Shown one piece after another: positions 7,749-16,843 of a stretch of 64,000 nt of DNA (the first letter of the stretch is position 1; each line of letters opens with the position of its first letter). The notes under the pieces were generated by a model. The model did no database searches, was not told the origin of the DNA, and was given only the letters and a program-made list of their open reading frames with translations. This DNA comes from an uncultured Clostridia bacterium. Lineage in GTDB: Bacteria; Bacillota; Clostridia; Christensenellales; Borkfalkiaceae. Made by a program: the position numbers and the translations under genes. The stretch spans positions 1-64,000 of the forward strand of contig CANQMQ010000002.1 in the NCBI GenBank assembly GCA_947625025.1. The letters are read 5' to 3'.

Positions 7749-9247
7749 AAGCGCAAAATTCCGGAAAGCGGTATCTCGGCAGTGCACTCGTATTCATCGG
7801 AAGCTACCTTCTGATGATGCTCGTGATTTTCCTCATGATCGTCCTCAACGATTTTTCGCATTGGACAACCTTCATCACCCATAACTTCTCTCAAATTCTC
7901 TCCCTTCTCGTGAGCGTATTCTTCCTGTTCGGCGTCGTCTATTTCTACTACTACTTCGACGACCGCACCTTCCTCGAGAACCCGAAGGATCCCTTCCTCG
8001 TGTTTACGCTCCTCACCGTATGTGCCGTCATTTGCTTCTTGTTCGGCAAGTACGTCAATATGGATAGCAGGCCGTTTGCCCTCTTCGCCATTCTCGCCCT
8101 CTTCCTGCTCGGGCGCAGGCAGGCCCTCTTCCTCAACTTCATCTTCGTCTTTCTGATGTTCGTCATAGACCTCTTTACGAACACCTTCGTGGCCGCCGAG
8201 ATCAGCGAAGAGATCTATACGTCCCTTCTGCTCGGATTCATCAGCGGCACCGTATCCATCTTCCTCGTAGACAACGTGAGGACGAGGGGAGGCTTGCTCC
8301 TTGCGGGCGTCTTTTTGTCCATTCCCATCGTCGTCATTGTCCTCCTCTTCAACATTCCCGCCCTCACGGCAGACCTGAATTGGATCAAATACATCGCCGC
8401 GGCGGGGTATCGCATCATGGGAAGCATCGTCGCCGTCGTCTTGGCGCTCGCCCTGCTCCCGCCCTTCGAGCGGGCATTCAACCTCTTGACGGGCTTCCGC
8501 CTTCGGGAGCTCACGAGCACCAATGCTCCGCTCTTAAAGCGGCTTCAGGAGGAGGCGCCCGGCACCTTCAACCACTCCCTCATCGTCGCGCAGCTCGCAG
8601 AGACCTGCGCCGTCGCCATCGGGGAGAACGCAGAGCTCGCGAGAACGTGTGCTTACTACCACGACGTCGGCAAGCTCAAGCAGCCCGAATGCTTCACCGA
8701 GAACCAGGGGGATTACAACCTGCACAATGAAATTACCCCCGAACTCTCGGCAGATATCATCCGTTCGCACACGAGGGACGGCTACGAACTGCTCATCGCG
8801 AATCACCTCCCGAAGGCGGTTGCCGATGTCGCCCTTGAGCACCACGGCACCCTTCCCATCAAATATTTCTACGATAAGGCGATGCGCTATTCGGGCGATG
8901 CCGACCTCAAGGATTTCTCCTACCTCGGGCCCATCCCGCATACGAAAATAGCTGCGATCATCATGATCGCCGATGCCGCCGAGGCCGCCACCCGCGCCAC
9001 GCAGGACCGTTCTCCCGAGAGCGTGGAAAAGGTATGCCGCGCCATCATCGAAGAGCGCATGGACCTCGGGCAGTTCGAGGAGTGCGATATCACGATGAAG
9101 CAGCTCACCGTCATTAAACAGACCCTCGTGGATGCCCTCTCGGGCGTACACCACCACCGCGTGGAGTACCCCGCCATCCAGTTCAACCGCGATCGGGAGG
9201 TCGTGCGTACGGCAGAGGAGGAACCCGAAGATGGATCTCATTCTTGA
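7745..9247 (+). CDS. pgpH: Cyclic-di-AMP phosphodiesterase PgpH-type, lacking the extracellular domain
   Basis: This 500-residue protein has several membrane helices in its first 230 residues, then a cytoplasmic HD domain. The domain begins RELTSTNAPLLKRL and has the metal-binding His-Asp pair in YYHDVGKL at about 306-307 and later His residues in ANHLP and LEHHG. The family (B. subtilis YqfF, L. monocytogenes PgpH, about 710 residues) hydrolyses c-di-AMP to pApA and carries an N-terminal extracellular 7TMR-HDED domain. That domain is absent here: the protein begins with membrane segment LVFIGSYLLMMLVIFLM. Catalysis should persist, while control through the outside domain should be lost (inference). 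It overlaps phoH by 4 nt and ybeY by 17 nt. Confidence 0.9.
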   Translation: MKAQNSGKRYLGSALVFIGSYLLMMLVIFLMIVLNDFSHWTTFITHNFSQILSLLVSVFFLFGVVYFYYYFDDRTFLENPKDPFLVFTLLTVCAVICFLFGKYVNMDSRPFALFAILALFLLGRRQALFLNFIFVFLMFVIDLFTNTFVAAEISEEIYTSLLLGFISGTVSIFLVDNVRTRGGLLLAGVFLSIPIVVIVLLFNIPALTADLNWIKYIAAAGYRIMGSIVAVVLALALLPPFERAFNLLTGFRLRELTSTNAPLLKRLQEEAPGTFNHSLIVAQLAETCAVAIGENAELARTCAYYHDVGKLKQPECFTENQGDYNLHNEITPELSADIIRSHTRDGYELLIANHLPKAVADVALEHHGTLPIKYFYDKAMRYSGDADLKDFSYLGPIPHTKIAAIIMIADAAEAATRATQDRSPESVEKVCRAIIEERMDLGQFEECDITMKQLTVIKQTLVDALSGVHHHRVEYPAIQFNRDREVVRTAEEEPEDGSHS

Positions 9248-9701
9248 CTGTGAGGATGAGCGCTTCCGCATCCTCGAAGAGCCGATTTCCGAAGCCTTCA
9301 TCTCGGACATGCCCCTCGTCTTGGAGCTCATCTTCGTCTCCGAAGAGGAGATCCGCACCCTCAATGCACGGGAGCGGGGGGTAGACCGCGTCACCGATGT
9401 TCTGAGCTTTCCCGCGGCAGAACTTACCCCCGGAGAGCCCATCTGCTCCGCCGAGCATCGCGAGTGCGTGGAGCAGGTGGAGGAGGGGGCGCGGATGTAC
9501 CTCGGGAGCGTCCTCATTTGCACCAAGCGGGCGGAGGAGCAGGCCGCGGAATACGGCCACTCCGTCGAGCGGGAGGAGTTCTACCTCGCCGTCCACGGCG
9601 CCCTGCACTGTTTGGGGTACGACCACGAGACGGAAGAGGAGCGTGCCGTCATGCGGCAAAAGGAAGAAGAGATCATGGCCCGCATCGGGCTCGGGAGGTA
9701 G
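9231..9701 (+). CDS. ybeY: Endoribonuclease YbeY
   Basis: This 156-residue protein is the metal-dependent RNase needed for 16S rRNA 3' end maturation and ribosome quality control. The zinc site HGALHCLGYDH (HxxxHxxGxDH) is complete near the C-terminus and is preceded by the family motif RVTDVLSFP. The ATG at 9231 lies inside the end of pgpH. The next gene, era, starts 2 nt after the stop; era is the usual partner in small-subunit maturation. Confidence 0.95.
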   Translation: MDLILDCEDERFRILEEPISEAFISDMPLVLELIFVSEEEIRTLNARERGVDRVTDVLSFPAAELTPGEPICSAEHRECVEQVEEGARMYLGSVLICTKRAEEQAAEYGHSVEREEFYLAVHGALHCLGYDHETEEERAVMRQKEEEIMARIGLGR

Positions 9702-9703
9702 GC

Positions 9704-10588
9704 GTGAGAAGCGGAACGGTAGCCGTCATCGGCAAGGCAAATGCAGGGAAGAGCACCCTTGTAAACGTGCTCGTCGGGGAGAAGATCGCCATCGTCTCCC
9801 CCAAGCCGCAGACCACGCGGGATCGTATCATGGGCATTCTCACGCGGGAGGAGTACCAAATCGCCTTCGTGGATACGCCCGGCCTCTTCAAGTATAACAA
9901 CGCCCTCACCGAGCTCATGATGCGCACGACGGAGACGGCCTCCAAGGAGGTAGACGCCATCCTGTTCGTGCTCGACGGCCACGAGGGCGTCCGCGAAGAG
10001 GATGCCGAGCTCATCAAGAAATACGAGGCCCTGCATGTACCCATGCTCGTCGCGTTCACCAAGACGGATATCATGCCGAAGGAGAAGATCCCCGAGGCCG
10101 CGAAGGCGCTGTTTGAATGGGGCGTCGCGTCGGACGTGTACCCCGTGTCCGCGAGGAAGGGCAAAAATTTGAAAAAGTTGGAGGAAGCGATCGTCTCCCT
10201 CCTCCCCGAAGGAGAGCCCCTCTTCCCCGAGGACGTCGTCTCGGACCGCAGCGAAAAATTCATGGTAGCGGAGCTCATGCGGGAGAAAATTCTTCTCAAA
10301 TACGAGAAGGAAATTCCGCACGGCGTCGCCATCCTCGTAAACACCTTCGAGAAGCACGAAAACGGCGCCTATGAAATCAGTCTCGACATCGTGTGTGAAA
10401 AGAAGAACCACAAGGCAATTCTCATCGGGAAGCAGGGCAGTGCCATCAAGGAGACCGCCTCCTTCGCCCGCAAGGACATGGAAAAGTTCTTGGGCGCCAA
10501 GGTATACCTCACCGTATTCGTGAAAGTGCGGGAGGACTGGCGGGACCGCACCGCCCTCATGAAGGAGTTCGGCTATTCGGAAGAATAG
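9704..10588 (+). CDS. era: GTPase Era (variant G1 and G4 motifs)
   Basis: This 294-residue protein starts at a GTG at 9704, 2 nt after ybeY. Era binds the 16S rRNA 3' end during 30S assembly. The order is GTPase domain, then a C-terminal KH domain (IGKQGSAIKETASFARKDME). G3 (DTPG), the QTTRDRI effector region and G5 (VSARKG) are normal. G1 reads GKANAGKS in place of the usual GRPNVGKS and G4 reads TKTD in place of NKxD. The catalytic GKS and the G4 Lys and Asp remain, so the protein should still bind GTP. Confidence 0.93.
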   Translation: MRSGTVAVIGKANAGKSTLVNVLVGEKIAIVSPKPQTTRDRIMGILTREEYQIAFVDTPGLFKYNNALTELMMRTTETASKEVDAILFVLDGHEGVREEDAELIKKYEALHVPMLVAFTKTDIMPKEKIPEAAKALFEWGVASDVYPVSARKGKNLKKLEEAIVSLLPEGEPLFPEDVVSDRSEKFMVAELMREKILLKYEKEIPHGVAILVNTFEKHENGAYEISLDIVCEKKNHKAILIGKQGSAIKETASFARKDMEKFLGAKVYLTVFVKVREDWRDRTALMKEFGYSEE

Positions 10589-10616
10589 GTTTACGCAAGC
10601 GGCGCATACTGCGGTT

Positions 10617-10715
10617 ATGAAGGAAAAGCAGAAGGACGCGGGCGAGATTGCGTGGGAACTCTTTGAAAAGACGGGCAACTTCAGCTACTACATGCTCTAT
10701 AAGAAGCTGAAATAG
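10617..10715 (+). CDS. yqzL: YqzL-like microprotein
   Basis: This 32-residue ORF sits between era and recO, exactly where Bacillus carries yqzL. The middle (AWELFEKTGNFSYYMLYKKL) fits the YqzL pattern of an aromatic/Leu-rich segment, a TGN turn and a Leu-Lys end. There is no strong ribosome binding site in front of the ATG, so translation may depend on coupling to era 28 nt upstream. Its function is unknown in the family. Position and pattern are the main support. Confidence 0.6.
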   Translation: MKEKQKDAGEIAWELFEKTGNFSYYMLYKKLK

Positions 10716-10735
10716 CCGTAACCCAAAGGAACACT

Positions 10736-11458
10736 ATGGAATGGAAGGCGGATGGTCTGCTGCTTCGGGCAGCGGACTATGGCGAAAACGATAGAATGGT
10801 GACCCTCCTCACCGCCGAGCGCGGCAAGGTGAGCGCGGCGATGAAGGGGGTACGCAAGGCGGGTGCCAAACTTCGGTTTGCATCCCAGCCTTTTTGTTTT
10901 GCGGAATACGTCTTTGCAGAGCGGAACGGCCGCATGACGGTAACCGAAGCCACCCTCCACGATGGGTTTTACGGCCTCAGAACGGAGCTCTCCACCTACT
11001 ACGCCGCCGCGGCCGTGGTGGAGGTGGCAGACGTGTTTTCGGGCGGAGGCCTCCCCTCGGGCCCCCTGCTCGTGGCGGCGGTGCATGCGCTCGGGGGGTT
11101 GGAACGGGGGGAGACCCTTCCCACGCTCTTAAATTTCATGTTGACGGCGTTGACGTTTGCGGGCTATCCCGTCTCCGCGGCAGGCTGTGCGGGGTGCGGA
11201 GGGGAGATCGATGGGAATCTATACTTCGATATGTCCGCAGGGGCATTCCTATGCCCCGCCTGCGCCAAGGCCTCGGAGAACGCCTCGAGCGTATACCGCG
11301 CCAGCCTTAGTACATATGATGTGATACGCGCGCACACGCGTAAGGAGAGCGGAGGGACGGAGGACGGTTACAGGCGAGCCCTGCGGCTTCTTCGCGGCTA
11401 CGCCTCCTATCACGCCGACCATCCCTTCCCCGCCCTCTTGGAATTTTTACGGCTGTAA
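10736..11458 (+). CDS. recO: DNA repair protein RecO
   Basis: This 240-residue RecO has an N-terminal OB fold (about 1-80), followed by the helical domain and the zinc-binding cysteines CAGC and CPAC at about 160-182. RecO works with RecR to load RecA onto SSB-coated single strands. The start follows AAAGGA with a 5-nt gap. It ends the yqfC-to-recO operon. RecF is encoded 11 kb away. Confidence 0.92.
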   Translation: MEWKADGLLLRAADYGENDRMVTLLTAERGKVSAAMKGVRKAGAKLRFASQPFCFAEYVFAERNGRMTVTEATLHDGFYGLRTELSTYYAAAAVVEVADVFSGGGLPSGPLLVAAVHALGGLERGETLPTLLNFMLTALTFAGYPVSAAGCAGCGGEIDGNLYFDMSAGAFLCPACAKASENASSVYRASLSTYDVIRAHTRKESGGTEDGYRRALRLLRGYASYHADHPFPALLEFLRL

Positions 11459-11464
11459 CCACAT

Positions 11465-11880
11465 CTCCTCATCCCGAGCGTAGCGAGGGGACCCTCCTCA
11501 TCCCGAAGCTCCGTAGGAGCTGAGCGGACCGTTCTCTCGGCCCCTTCGGGGCCTCGGAATGAGGGTGTGGGCCTTGTCATTTCGAACGCCGCTTTTGATT
11601 CTGCAACCATTGCGGCGGCACGAGCGCGTAGCGCGAGTAGCGGAGCGGCGAAGCCGCGGAGTCGAGAAATCTCATCCTTGCCCACCCCTTGAGGGGTGGG
11701 TGCCCCGTAGGGGCGGAAGGGGTGAATCCCAATTGGAACCACCCCCTCAGTCACCTATCGGTGACAGCTCCCCCTCAAGGGGGAGCCGAGACCCCTCGGC
11801 AAGCTCGGGGTGACACCCCCCTCCTCATCCCGAACCCCCCGAAGGGGGGTGAGTGGAAGGGCAGGGAGGCGGGGGTTGGA
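11465..11880 (+). repeat. Dispersed intergenic repeat cluster, copy 3
   Basis: About 400 nt between recO and the next promoter is a mosaic of the window's repeat families. CCCGAGCGTAGCGAGGG is at 11472. The TCATTTCGAACGCCGC...GAGAAATCTC element is at 11574-11674, extended here by GCGGAGCGGCGAAGCCGCGG. The CCACCCCTTGAGGGGTGG palindrome is at 11685. CCCTCAGTCACC...CCCTCAAGGG is at 11744-11785. A last CATCCCGAACCCCCCGAAGG element starts near 11825. No gene is supported here; small ORFs in it are repeat translation. Bases 11881-11990 hold nothing I recognise. Confidence 0.75.
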
Positions 11881-11990
11881 TCTTGAGAAATCTCAAGCCA
11901 AAACGTACCAAAGGGACGTATCAAGCCCACAGCTTTCAAAAAGGAGAGGGGAAAAAAGAAGAATTTTCACAAAAAAATTTTCAAATTGCA

Positions 11991-12019
11991 TTGACAAACC
12001 CTTGCGGGTGTGCTATCAT
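11991..12019 (+). promoter_or_regulatory. Promoter of the large lipoprotein gene
   Basis: TTGACA (11991-11996), a 17-nt spacer and TATCAT (12014-12019). A leader of about 220 nt with no evident gene follows before the strong GGGAGGA site in front of the ATG at 12246. Confidence 0.7.
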
Positions 12020-12245
12020 GATTGCAGTACGGTTATGACGTTCAGGGGGGAAGTCATGGTATAAGGTATTCGTGTATTTTTCATGCGCGCTTTTTGTGCT
12101 TTGCGGCACGGGCGTTTTGAATGGTACACGAATGCTTTTTATTTTGACGGAGAATTTGAAGTCACACGCGCAGGGTCCCGAACGTTTGCAAGGGGCGGCG
12201 CGTCGGGCCGATACAAAAATTATAGTATGGGGAGGATAAAAAGAC

Positions 12246-15200
12246 ATGAAGAAGAGACTGATAATCGTGCTCAGTGCTTTGCTTGCCGTGCTGTTGTCCC
12301 TCGGGCTTGTTGCCTGCAAGGAGACCGACGACAATACTACGAGTGGAGACAAAGTCATCACGGCTGTCGCAGTCACGGCTTCGCCTACGATCGATGAGAA
12401 TGTAACGAAGGACGGCTGGGACAAGTCCGGGTTCACGGTGAAAGTCACTTACAAAGATGGCACGACGGAAGACCTCACGAAAGTGGGCGAACAGTTCACG
12501 CTCGACGACGACGACGTTGCCGCCATCAAATTCGGAACCGTCGGCACCTACAGCGTGACGATTCAGCCTAAGGAAAACAACCCCGATTTCCTTACGGGTA
12601 CGGGCGCAGTCGTGATCGACCACGTTTGGACTCAGAAATCGGAAACCGTCAACGGGAACAAGATCGACTTTGAAGAATGCTCCAAGGATGGCGCTCGCCG
12701 CACCATCATTGAAGGCTTCAAGACGACCGTTGAAGTCGGCGGTTATTGGGATTCGAAGGATATCGTAAAGGCCGAAGAAAACACGAAGTGCCCTCGTATT
12801 GCTCCATTCCCTGCAGTTACGCTCAATGGCGCAAGCACCAATGTCGCCACCGCGACCGTCGGCCGCCTCGAAGAGGGCATGACGATCTCCATCCGCGGCA
12901 AGGGTATTGTTACGAGCGAAGCGAACACCTGGTACATCCCGATCCTCGGCGTAGCCGTTCCCGAACTCGGCAACGGCGGTACGGGTGGCGTCATCCGTAA
13001 CGATGGTTGGCTCCTCTATGACGGCGTCGGCACCGGCGGCTGCCTCACCGGCCCCGGAACCAACGGCGCTTGCCCTGCCCTTAGCGACATGACGGATTAC
13101 TCCGCATGGAAGGATTGGGACTTCTACTATGAAGGCACCACTTCCTTGACTGCCGATTATGTCACCGAGCAGGATCTCGAGCTCTCCTGGCGCTTCACGA
13201 CGATCAAGGACGAAAGCGAGCACGAAGCCCGCATCGTTGAGATCACCTTCATGAACTACACGATCGGCCGTAGCTACATCGCGCGCATCAAGATCCCCGA
13301 TAGCATCCACGCTGTCCAGACGATTTTCCACGCAGAGTTCTTCAAGATGGAAATCACGAAGGCGACCGTCATTGAGATGAAGTCCCTCAAGAACATCAAC
13401 TCCGTTACGGCTACCGCAGGCGGCAAACTTGCCTACGTTGCGAACGAAATGTTCGATTTCAAGGCGCTCACCGTCAAGGCAGACTATAAGCAGGAAGGCA
13501 ACACGGCGCAAGCTGTCTCCGATTATGACTTCTACGGCACTGCCGAGGAAGTTGCCAATGAAGCGGTTGCGAAAGCGCTCGATGAACCCAAGTGGGTCAA
13601 CCTCAAGTATAACAAGCTCCAGAGCAACTTCAAGTACTACCGCGTCAAGCTCACCATCGGTGAGACGAGCGACGTCAAGTACTATGCTCCTACGACCCTC
13701 GGCGTCAGCGTTAAGGCGAACGCCGTCAACGATGCGAATGCGAACACGGTAAGCAAGGACAACGGCAAGACCGGTGACACTCCCAATGCTCCTACAGTAT
13801 TCCCCGAAAGCGGCCTCAATGCGATCACCTTCACGCAGGGCACGGGCGTGCTTCCTCAGCTCAATGTGAGCGGCTATGCTGCAACCATTACGAGCCAAGA
13901 GCAGAGGAAGTTGCTCGGTAACACCACGAAGAACCACTACATTGCGTTCTCCATCTATCAGGATGGCGTAGACGACTTCGCGGCGAAAACCCCTTCCGTT
14001 ACGGGAACCGAAGGCTATGTAGCAGTCCGCGCATTCGGCGGCAAGCATGCAGTCGATGTCGTCCTCGCAGTGGATTCCACTGTAAAGACGGTTACCATCA
14101 AGGGCGTGCAGGATACGGATATCCTCGTCAACCTCACCGATTCCGGGAAGACGCCGGCGCTCCTTATTGAGGCGCTCAATGCAACTTCGTCCGTCACGAC
14201 GAATACGCTTTCCCTCACGACTGAAGGCCATGTAGCGATTACCTACAAGTTTGGCACCACGCAGATTACCTCGGCCAATGCTGCGAACTACCGCATCGGT
14301 CTCGGCAATGCCGCAAGGGCCCTCAACTACTTCTTCTCGGCCCCCGGCAGAGTCAGAGGTATCGGTAACCTCGCAACGCAGGGCAACGCCATCACGGATG
14401 CTGCGGGCGAATACGCACAGTTCAAGACGATTTACGGCTCCGATACCAATTATGCCGTCCGTGAACTCGGTACCGGCATCCTTGCAGGTATCAGCAATGC
14501 CGATATCAAGGCAGGCGAGCTTACCGTGCACTATGTCGTCACGCCCGATGTCGCTGCTCCGAAGTCCTATGTTGCACACTTCGATACGCGTGCCGATGAG
14601 AATTCAGAGTTCGTATATGCTGCACGTGATACCATCTATCCCGCGCTCCTTGCGCCCAACACTGTATATGCAACAGCTTCCGGTATGCAGGTCTACCTCC
14701 TTTACACCGGCGCTACGCCCGATTTGCAGTCCGGCAACATCAGGGGCAACATGAGCGTCACCATCAACAACGGCGCAGGCATTGCAAACCTTGCAGATGA
14801 GTATCAGACATACGATTACCTGCAGGAGCAGGATCTCTCCTTCGCAGTTGCAAACGGCGTTGCTACGCTTACCAACACTTCCCTTCCCGCAAACCTTGCA
14901 GGTGTTACGCTCTTCCCGTTCGGCACGGTGGACAACGTAAAGGATACCGACTACGGCTATGCTCTCGTCGTTGCCGTCGATGTCACTCAGCTCGGTTATG
15001 CGAAGGGCACCGCTTACTGCTTCAGAGTAAACGGCACCGGCGACATCATGACTGTGAACGCAGAGGGCGCCGTAAGCAAACTCGAAGGCGCTAAGGTAGG
15101 CACTGTCGGTGCAGACAGACTTGGTCAAGAGACTTGCGTCGATTCCGCAATCATGTACACGACGTATACGAAGGATAGCAAGGTTGTGTATTGGGATATC

Positions 15201-16625
15201 GTAGGTCTCACCGAACTGAAACAGCACGAATGGAAGACGACGGCAGAGGCAGACGGCACCTACAAGTGCAACAACTGCCCTTCCATCAAGCGCGTATTCA
15301 CCGAAAGCGGCGTAACCCGCACCCTCATCGAGACGCCCGCCAAGACGAGAGTTGCCAACACCGACTACAGCGATGTTTGGTGGGAACAGGGCGAAGGTGG
15401 TTCGGCTGTCGGTACGCATGTATTCCGCGGTGACTTCATCGTGCAATACACCTTCAAGAACACCCGCGATAAGGATTGGCACCAAGACGTCGTTATCGAG
15501 CTCATCAACGGTGCGGATCGTTACTACGACCTCAACTTCGCTGCCAACAATCCTTGGGGCGGCAAGTGGGCAGACGCTGCCGCAGACGGCAAGAAAGAGC
15601 CTTTCGACAACGGCAAGAATGGTTCCAACACCATGACGGCTACCAAGAATGGTACGGCAATTGCTGCGGATGCTTTCGCTGCCGAGTTCGAACAGGGCGA
15701 AAAGGCTACTGCGGCCGGCAAGTGGGAAGGCGACTACACTCTCACCATCTTCCGCGTTGGCGATACCTACACCATCATCCAGAAGATCGTGAACAAGTCG
15801 AAAGAGACCTATGTCGTTACCAACACCGTCACCATTAAGCAAAATGATAAGTTGCTTGTAAGCCCGAACACGACCGTTCAGTTTGTCGGCAACCCGTTCT
15901 GGGTAGATGATATCAGAGTAAGCTACGGCACGGCTGAAACCGTGACGACGGCCACCGCCACCAAGACGACCATTACGACCGGTAACATCTACTACTACAA
16001 CGAAGCCCATGTATATGGCCTTATGGAATTCGGTAAGACCAATAACTCGACGGGTTACACCGGCGACTCCCCGCTTTGGACGATGACGCTCAAGCCCGGC
16101 ATGAAGGTTGTTGTAGGCGGCGATCATACGAGTACAGGCGCAAATGCTTGGAATTCCGTTCTCGGTTATTTGACGAAACAGATCAACTACCGTGCAGACA
16201 ACTGGATCAACGGCATGACCGTAGACTGCGTAGATACGGGCAACATTCCGAATAGCAACGCTGACCTCCGTGTTGATAGACATTGGAAGGGTATGTTTGA
16301 GGTCGATAAGGATGGCGCTTGGGTAACGAGCGGCGATGATTCCGTAAACAAGTTCAATGGCGATTGGGTTGCTGCTTGGCGTAAAGTTTCTACTAAGTCT
16401 TATGCGACCATTACTTGGGATTGGACTGATAAGAATCAAATTGTCGTGTACTACACCTTCGAAGGCACGATTGACGGAGTCGCTGCAAGATTCGAACAAG
16501 GATATGTAACGTATGCTACAACGGGGAAGTCCCTTGCCAACGAATACCTGATTGGTATCGGTGTAGATGGCGCTTGGTTCAAGGCTGATAGCCTCACGAT
16601 AATCGAGCCCGTCAGCGCTACCTGA
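12246..16625 (+). CDS. Very large modular surface lipoprotein
   Basis: This 1459-residue protein has a lipoprotein signal peptide with lipobox LVAC (Cys24). A bacterial Ig-like module (VTASPTIDENV...FTVKVTYKDGTTEDL) follows. Three related beta-sandwich-like modules follow at about 130-375, 1015-1225 and 1250-1455; each carries aromatic patterns such as YWDSKD, VWWEQGEG and GDSPLWTM and ends with VEITFMNYTIG- or IRVSYG-like strands. The middle holds long Gly/Asn/Thr-rich stretches. A short His...CxxC segment lies near residue 1000 (QHEWKTTAE, CNNC), a motif common in repeat-rich surface proteins. No catalytic motif was recognised. A carbohydrate-binding or adhesion role is likely by analogy only. 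Its codon use has noticeably more T-ending codons than the neighbouring housekeeping genes. Confidence 0.8.
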   Translation: MKKRLIIVLSALLAVLLSLGLVACKETDDNTTSGDKVITAVAVTASPTIDENVTKDGWDKSGFTVKVTYKDGTTEDLTKVGEQFTLDDDDVAAIKFGTVGTYSVTIQPKENNPDFLTGTGAVVIDHVWTQKSETVNGNKIDFEECSKDGARRTIIEGFKTTVEVGGYWDSKDIVKAEENTKCPRIAPFPAVTLNGASTNVATATVGRLEEGMTISIRGKGIVTSEANTWYIPILGVAVPELGNGGTGGVIRNDGWLLYDGVGTGGCLTGPGTNGACPALSDMTDYSAWKDWDFYYEGTTSLTADYVTEQDLELSWRFTTIKDESEHEARIVEITFMNYTIGRSYIARIKIPDSIHAVQTIFHAEFFKMEITKATVIEMKSLKNINSVTATAGGKLAYVANEMFDFKALTVKADYKQEGNTAQAVSDYDFYGTAEEVANEAVAKALDEPKWVNLKYNKLQSNFKYYRVKLTIGETSDVKYYAPTTLGVSVKANAVNDANANTVSKDNGKTGDTPNAPTVFPESGLNAITFTQGTGVLPQLNVSGYAATITSQEQRKLLGNTTKNHYIAFSIYQDGVDDFAAKTPSVTGTEGYVAVRAFGGKHAVDVVLAVDSTVKTVTIKGVQDTDILVNLTDSGKTPALLIEALNATSSVTTNTLSLTTEGHVAITYKFGTTQITSANAANYRIGLGNAARALNYFFSAPGRVRGIGNLATQGNAITDAAGEYAQFKTIYGSDTNYAVRELGTGILAGISNADIKAGELTVHYVVTPDVAAPKSYVAHFDTRADENSEFVYAARDTIYPALLAPNTVYATASGMQVYLLYTGATPDLQSGNIRGNMSVTINNGAGIANLADEYQTYDYLQEQDLSFAVANGVATLTNTSLPANLAGVTLFPFGTVDNVKDTDYGYALVVAVDVTQLGYAKGTAYCFRVNGTGDIMTVNAEGAVSKLEGAKVGTVGADRLGQETCVDSAIMYTTYTKDSKVVYWDIVGLTELKQHEWKTTAEADGTYKCNNCPSIKRVFTESGVTRTLIETPAKTRVANTDYSDVWWEQGEGGSAVGTHVFRGDFIVQYTFKNTRDKDWHQDVVIELINGADRYYDLNFAANNPWGGKWADAAADGKKEPFDNGKNGSNTMTATKNGTAIAADAFAAEFEQGEKATAAGKWEGDYTLTIFRVGDTYTIIQKIVNKSKETYVVTNTVTIKQNDKLLVSPNTTVQFVGNPFWVDDIRVSYGTAETVTTATATKTTITTGNIYYYNEAHVYGLMEFGKTNNSTGYTGDSPLWTMTLKPGMKVVVGGDHTSTGANAWNSVLGYLTKQINYRADNWINGMTVDCVDTGNIPNSNADLRVDRHWKGMFEVDKDGAWVTSGDDSVNKFNGDWVAAWRKVSTKSYATITWDWTDKNQIVVYYTFEGTIDGVAARFEQGYVTYATTGKSLANEYLIGIGVDGAWFKADSLTIIEPVSAT

Positions 16626-16657
16626 TTCCGTAACCCAAAACTCTCTTGAGTGAACAA

Positions 16658-16692
16658 AAAAGAACCTCACGGTCCCCGTGAGGTTCTTTTCT
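16658..16692 (+). terminator. Strong Rho-independent terminator
   Basis: A 15-bp stem (AAAAGAACCTCACGG / CCGTGAGGTTCTTTT) with a 3-nt loop lies 33 nt after the large lipoprotein gene. Its symmetry would also let it work on the reverse strand. Confidence 0.85.
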
Positions 16693-16808
16693 CGTTTCTT
16701 TTTCTCTTTGCCTCGCCCACCCCTTGAGGGCCCTTTCCCTCATCTCGACGCTCCGAAGGAACGGAGGAGAAGGGGCGGAAGGGGTGTTTCCAAATTGCTC
16801 AAACCCCC

Positions 16809-16837
16809 TTGTAAAACACAACAAAGTATGCTATACT
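16809..16837 (+). promoter_or_regulatory. Promoter giving a leaderless bsh mRNA
   Basis: TTGTAA (16809-16814), a 17-nt spacer and TATACT (16832-16837). Counting 7 nt from the end of the -10 box gives 16844, which is the A of the bsh ATG. No Shine-Dalgarno sequence lies between. Confidence 0.65.
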
Positions 16838-16843
16838 ATTCGT

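Noticed and set aside
12162..16670. Two long reverse-strand frames (805 and 688 codons) opposite the large lipoprotein
   Set aside because: They are shadows of the forward gene, which has a signal peptide, ribosome binding site, promoter and terminator.
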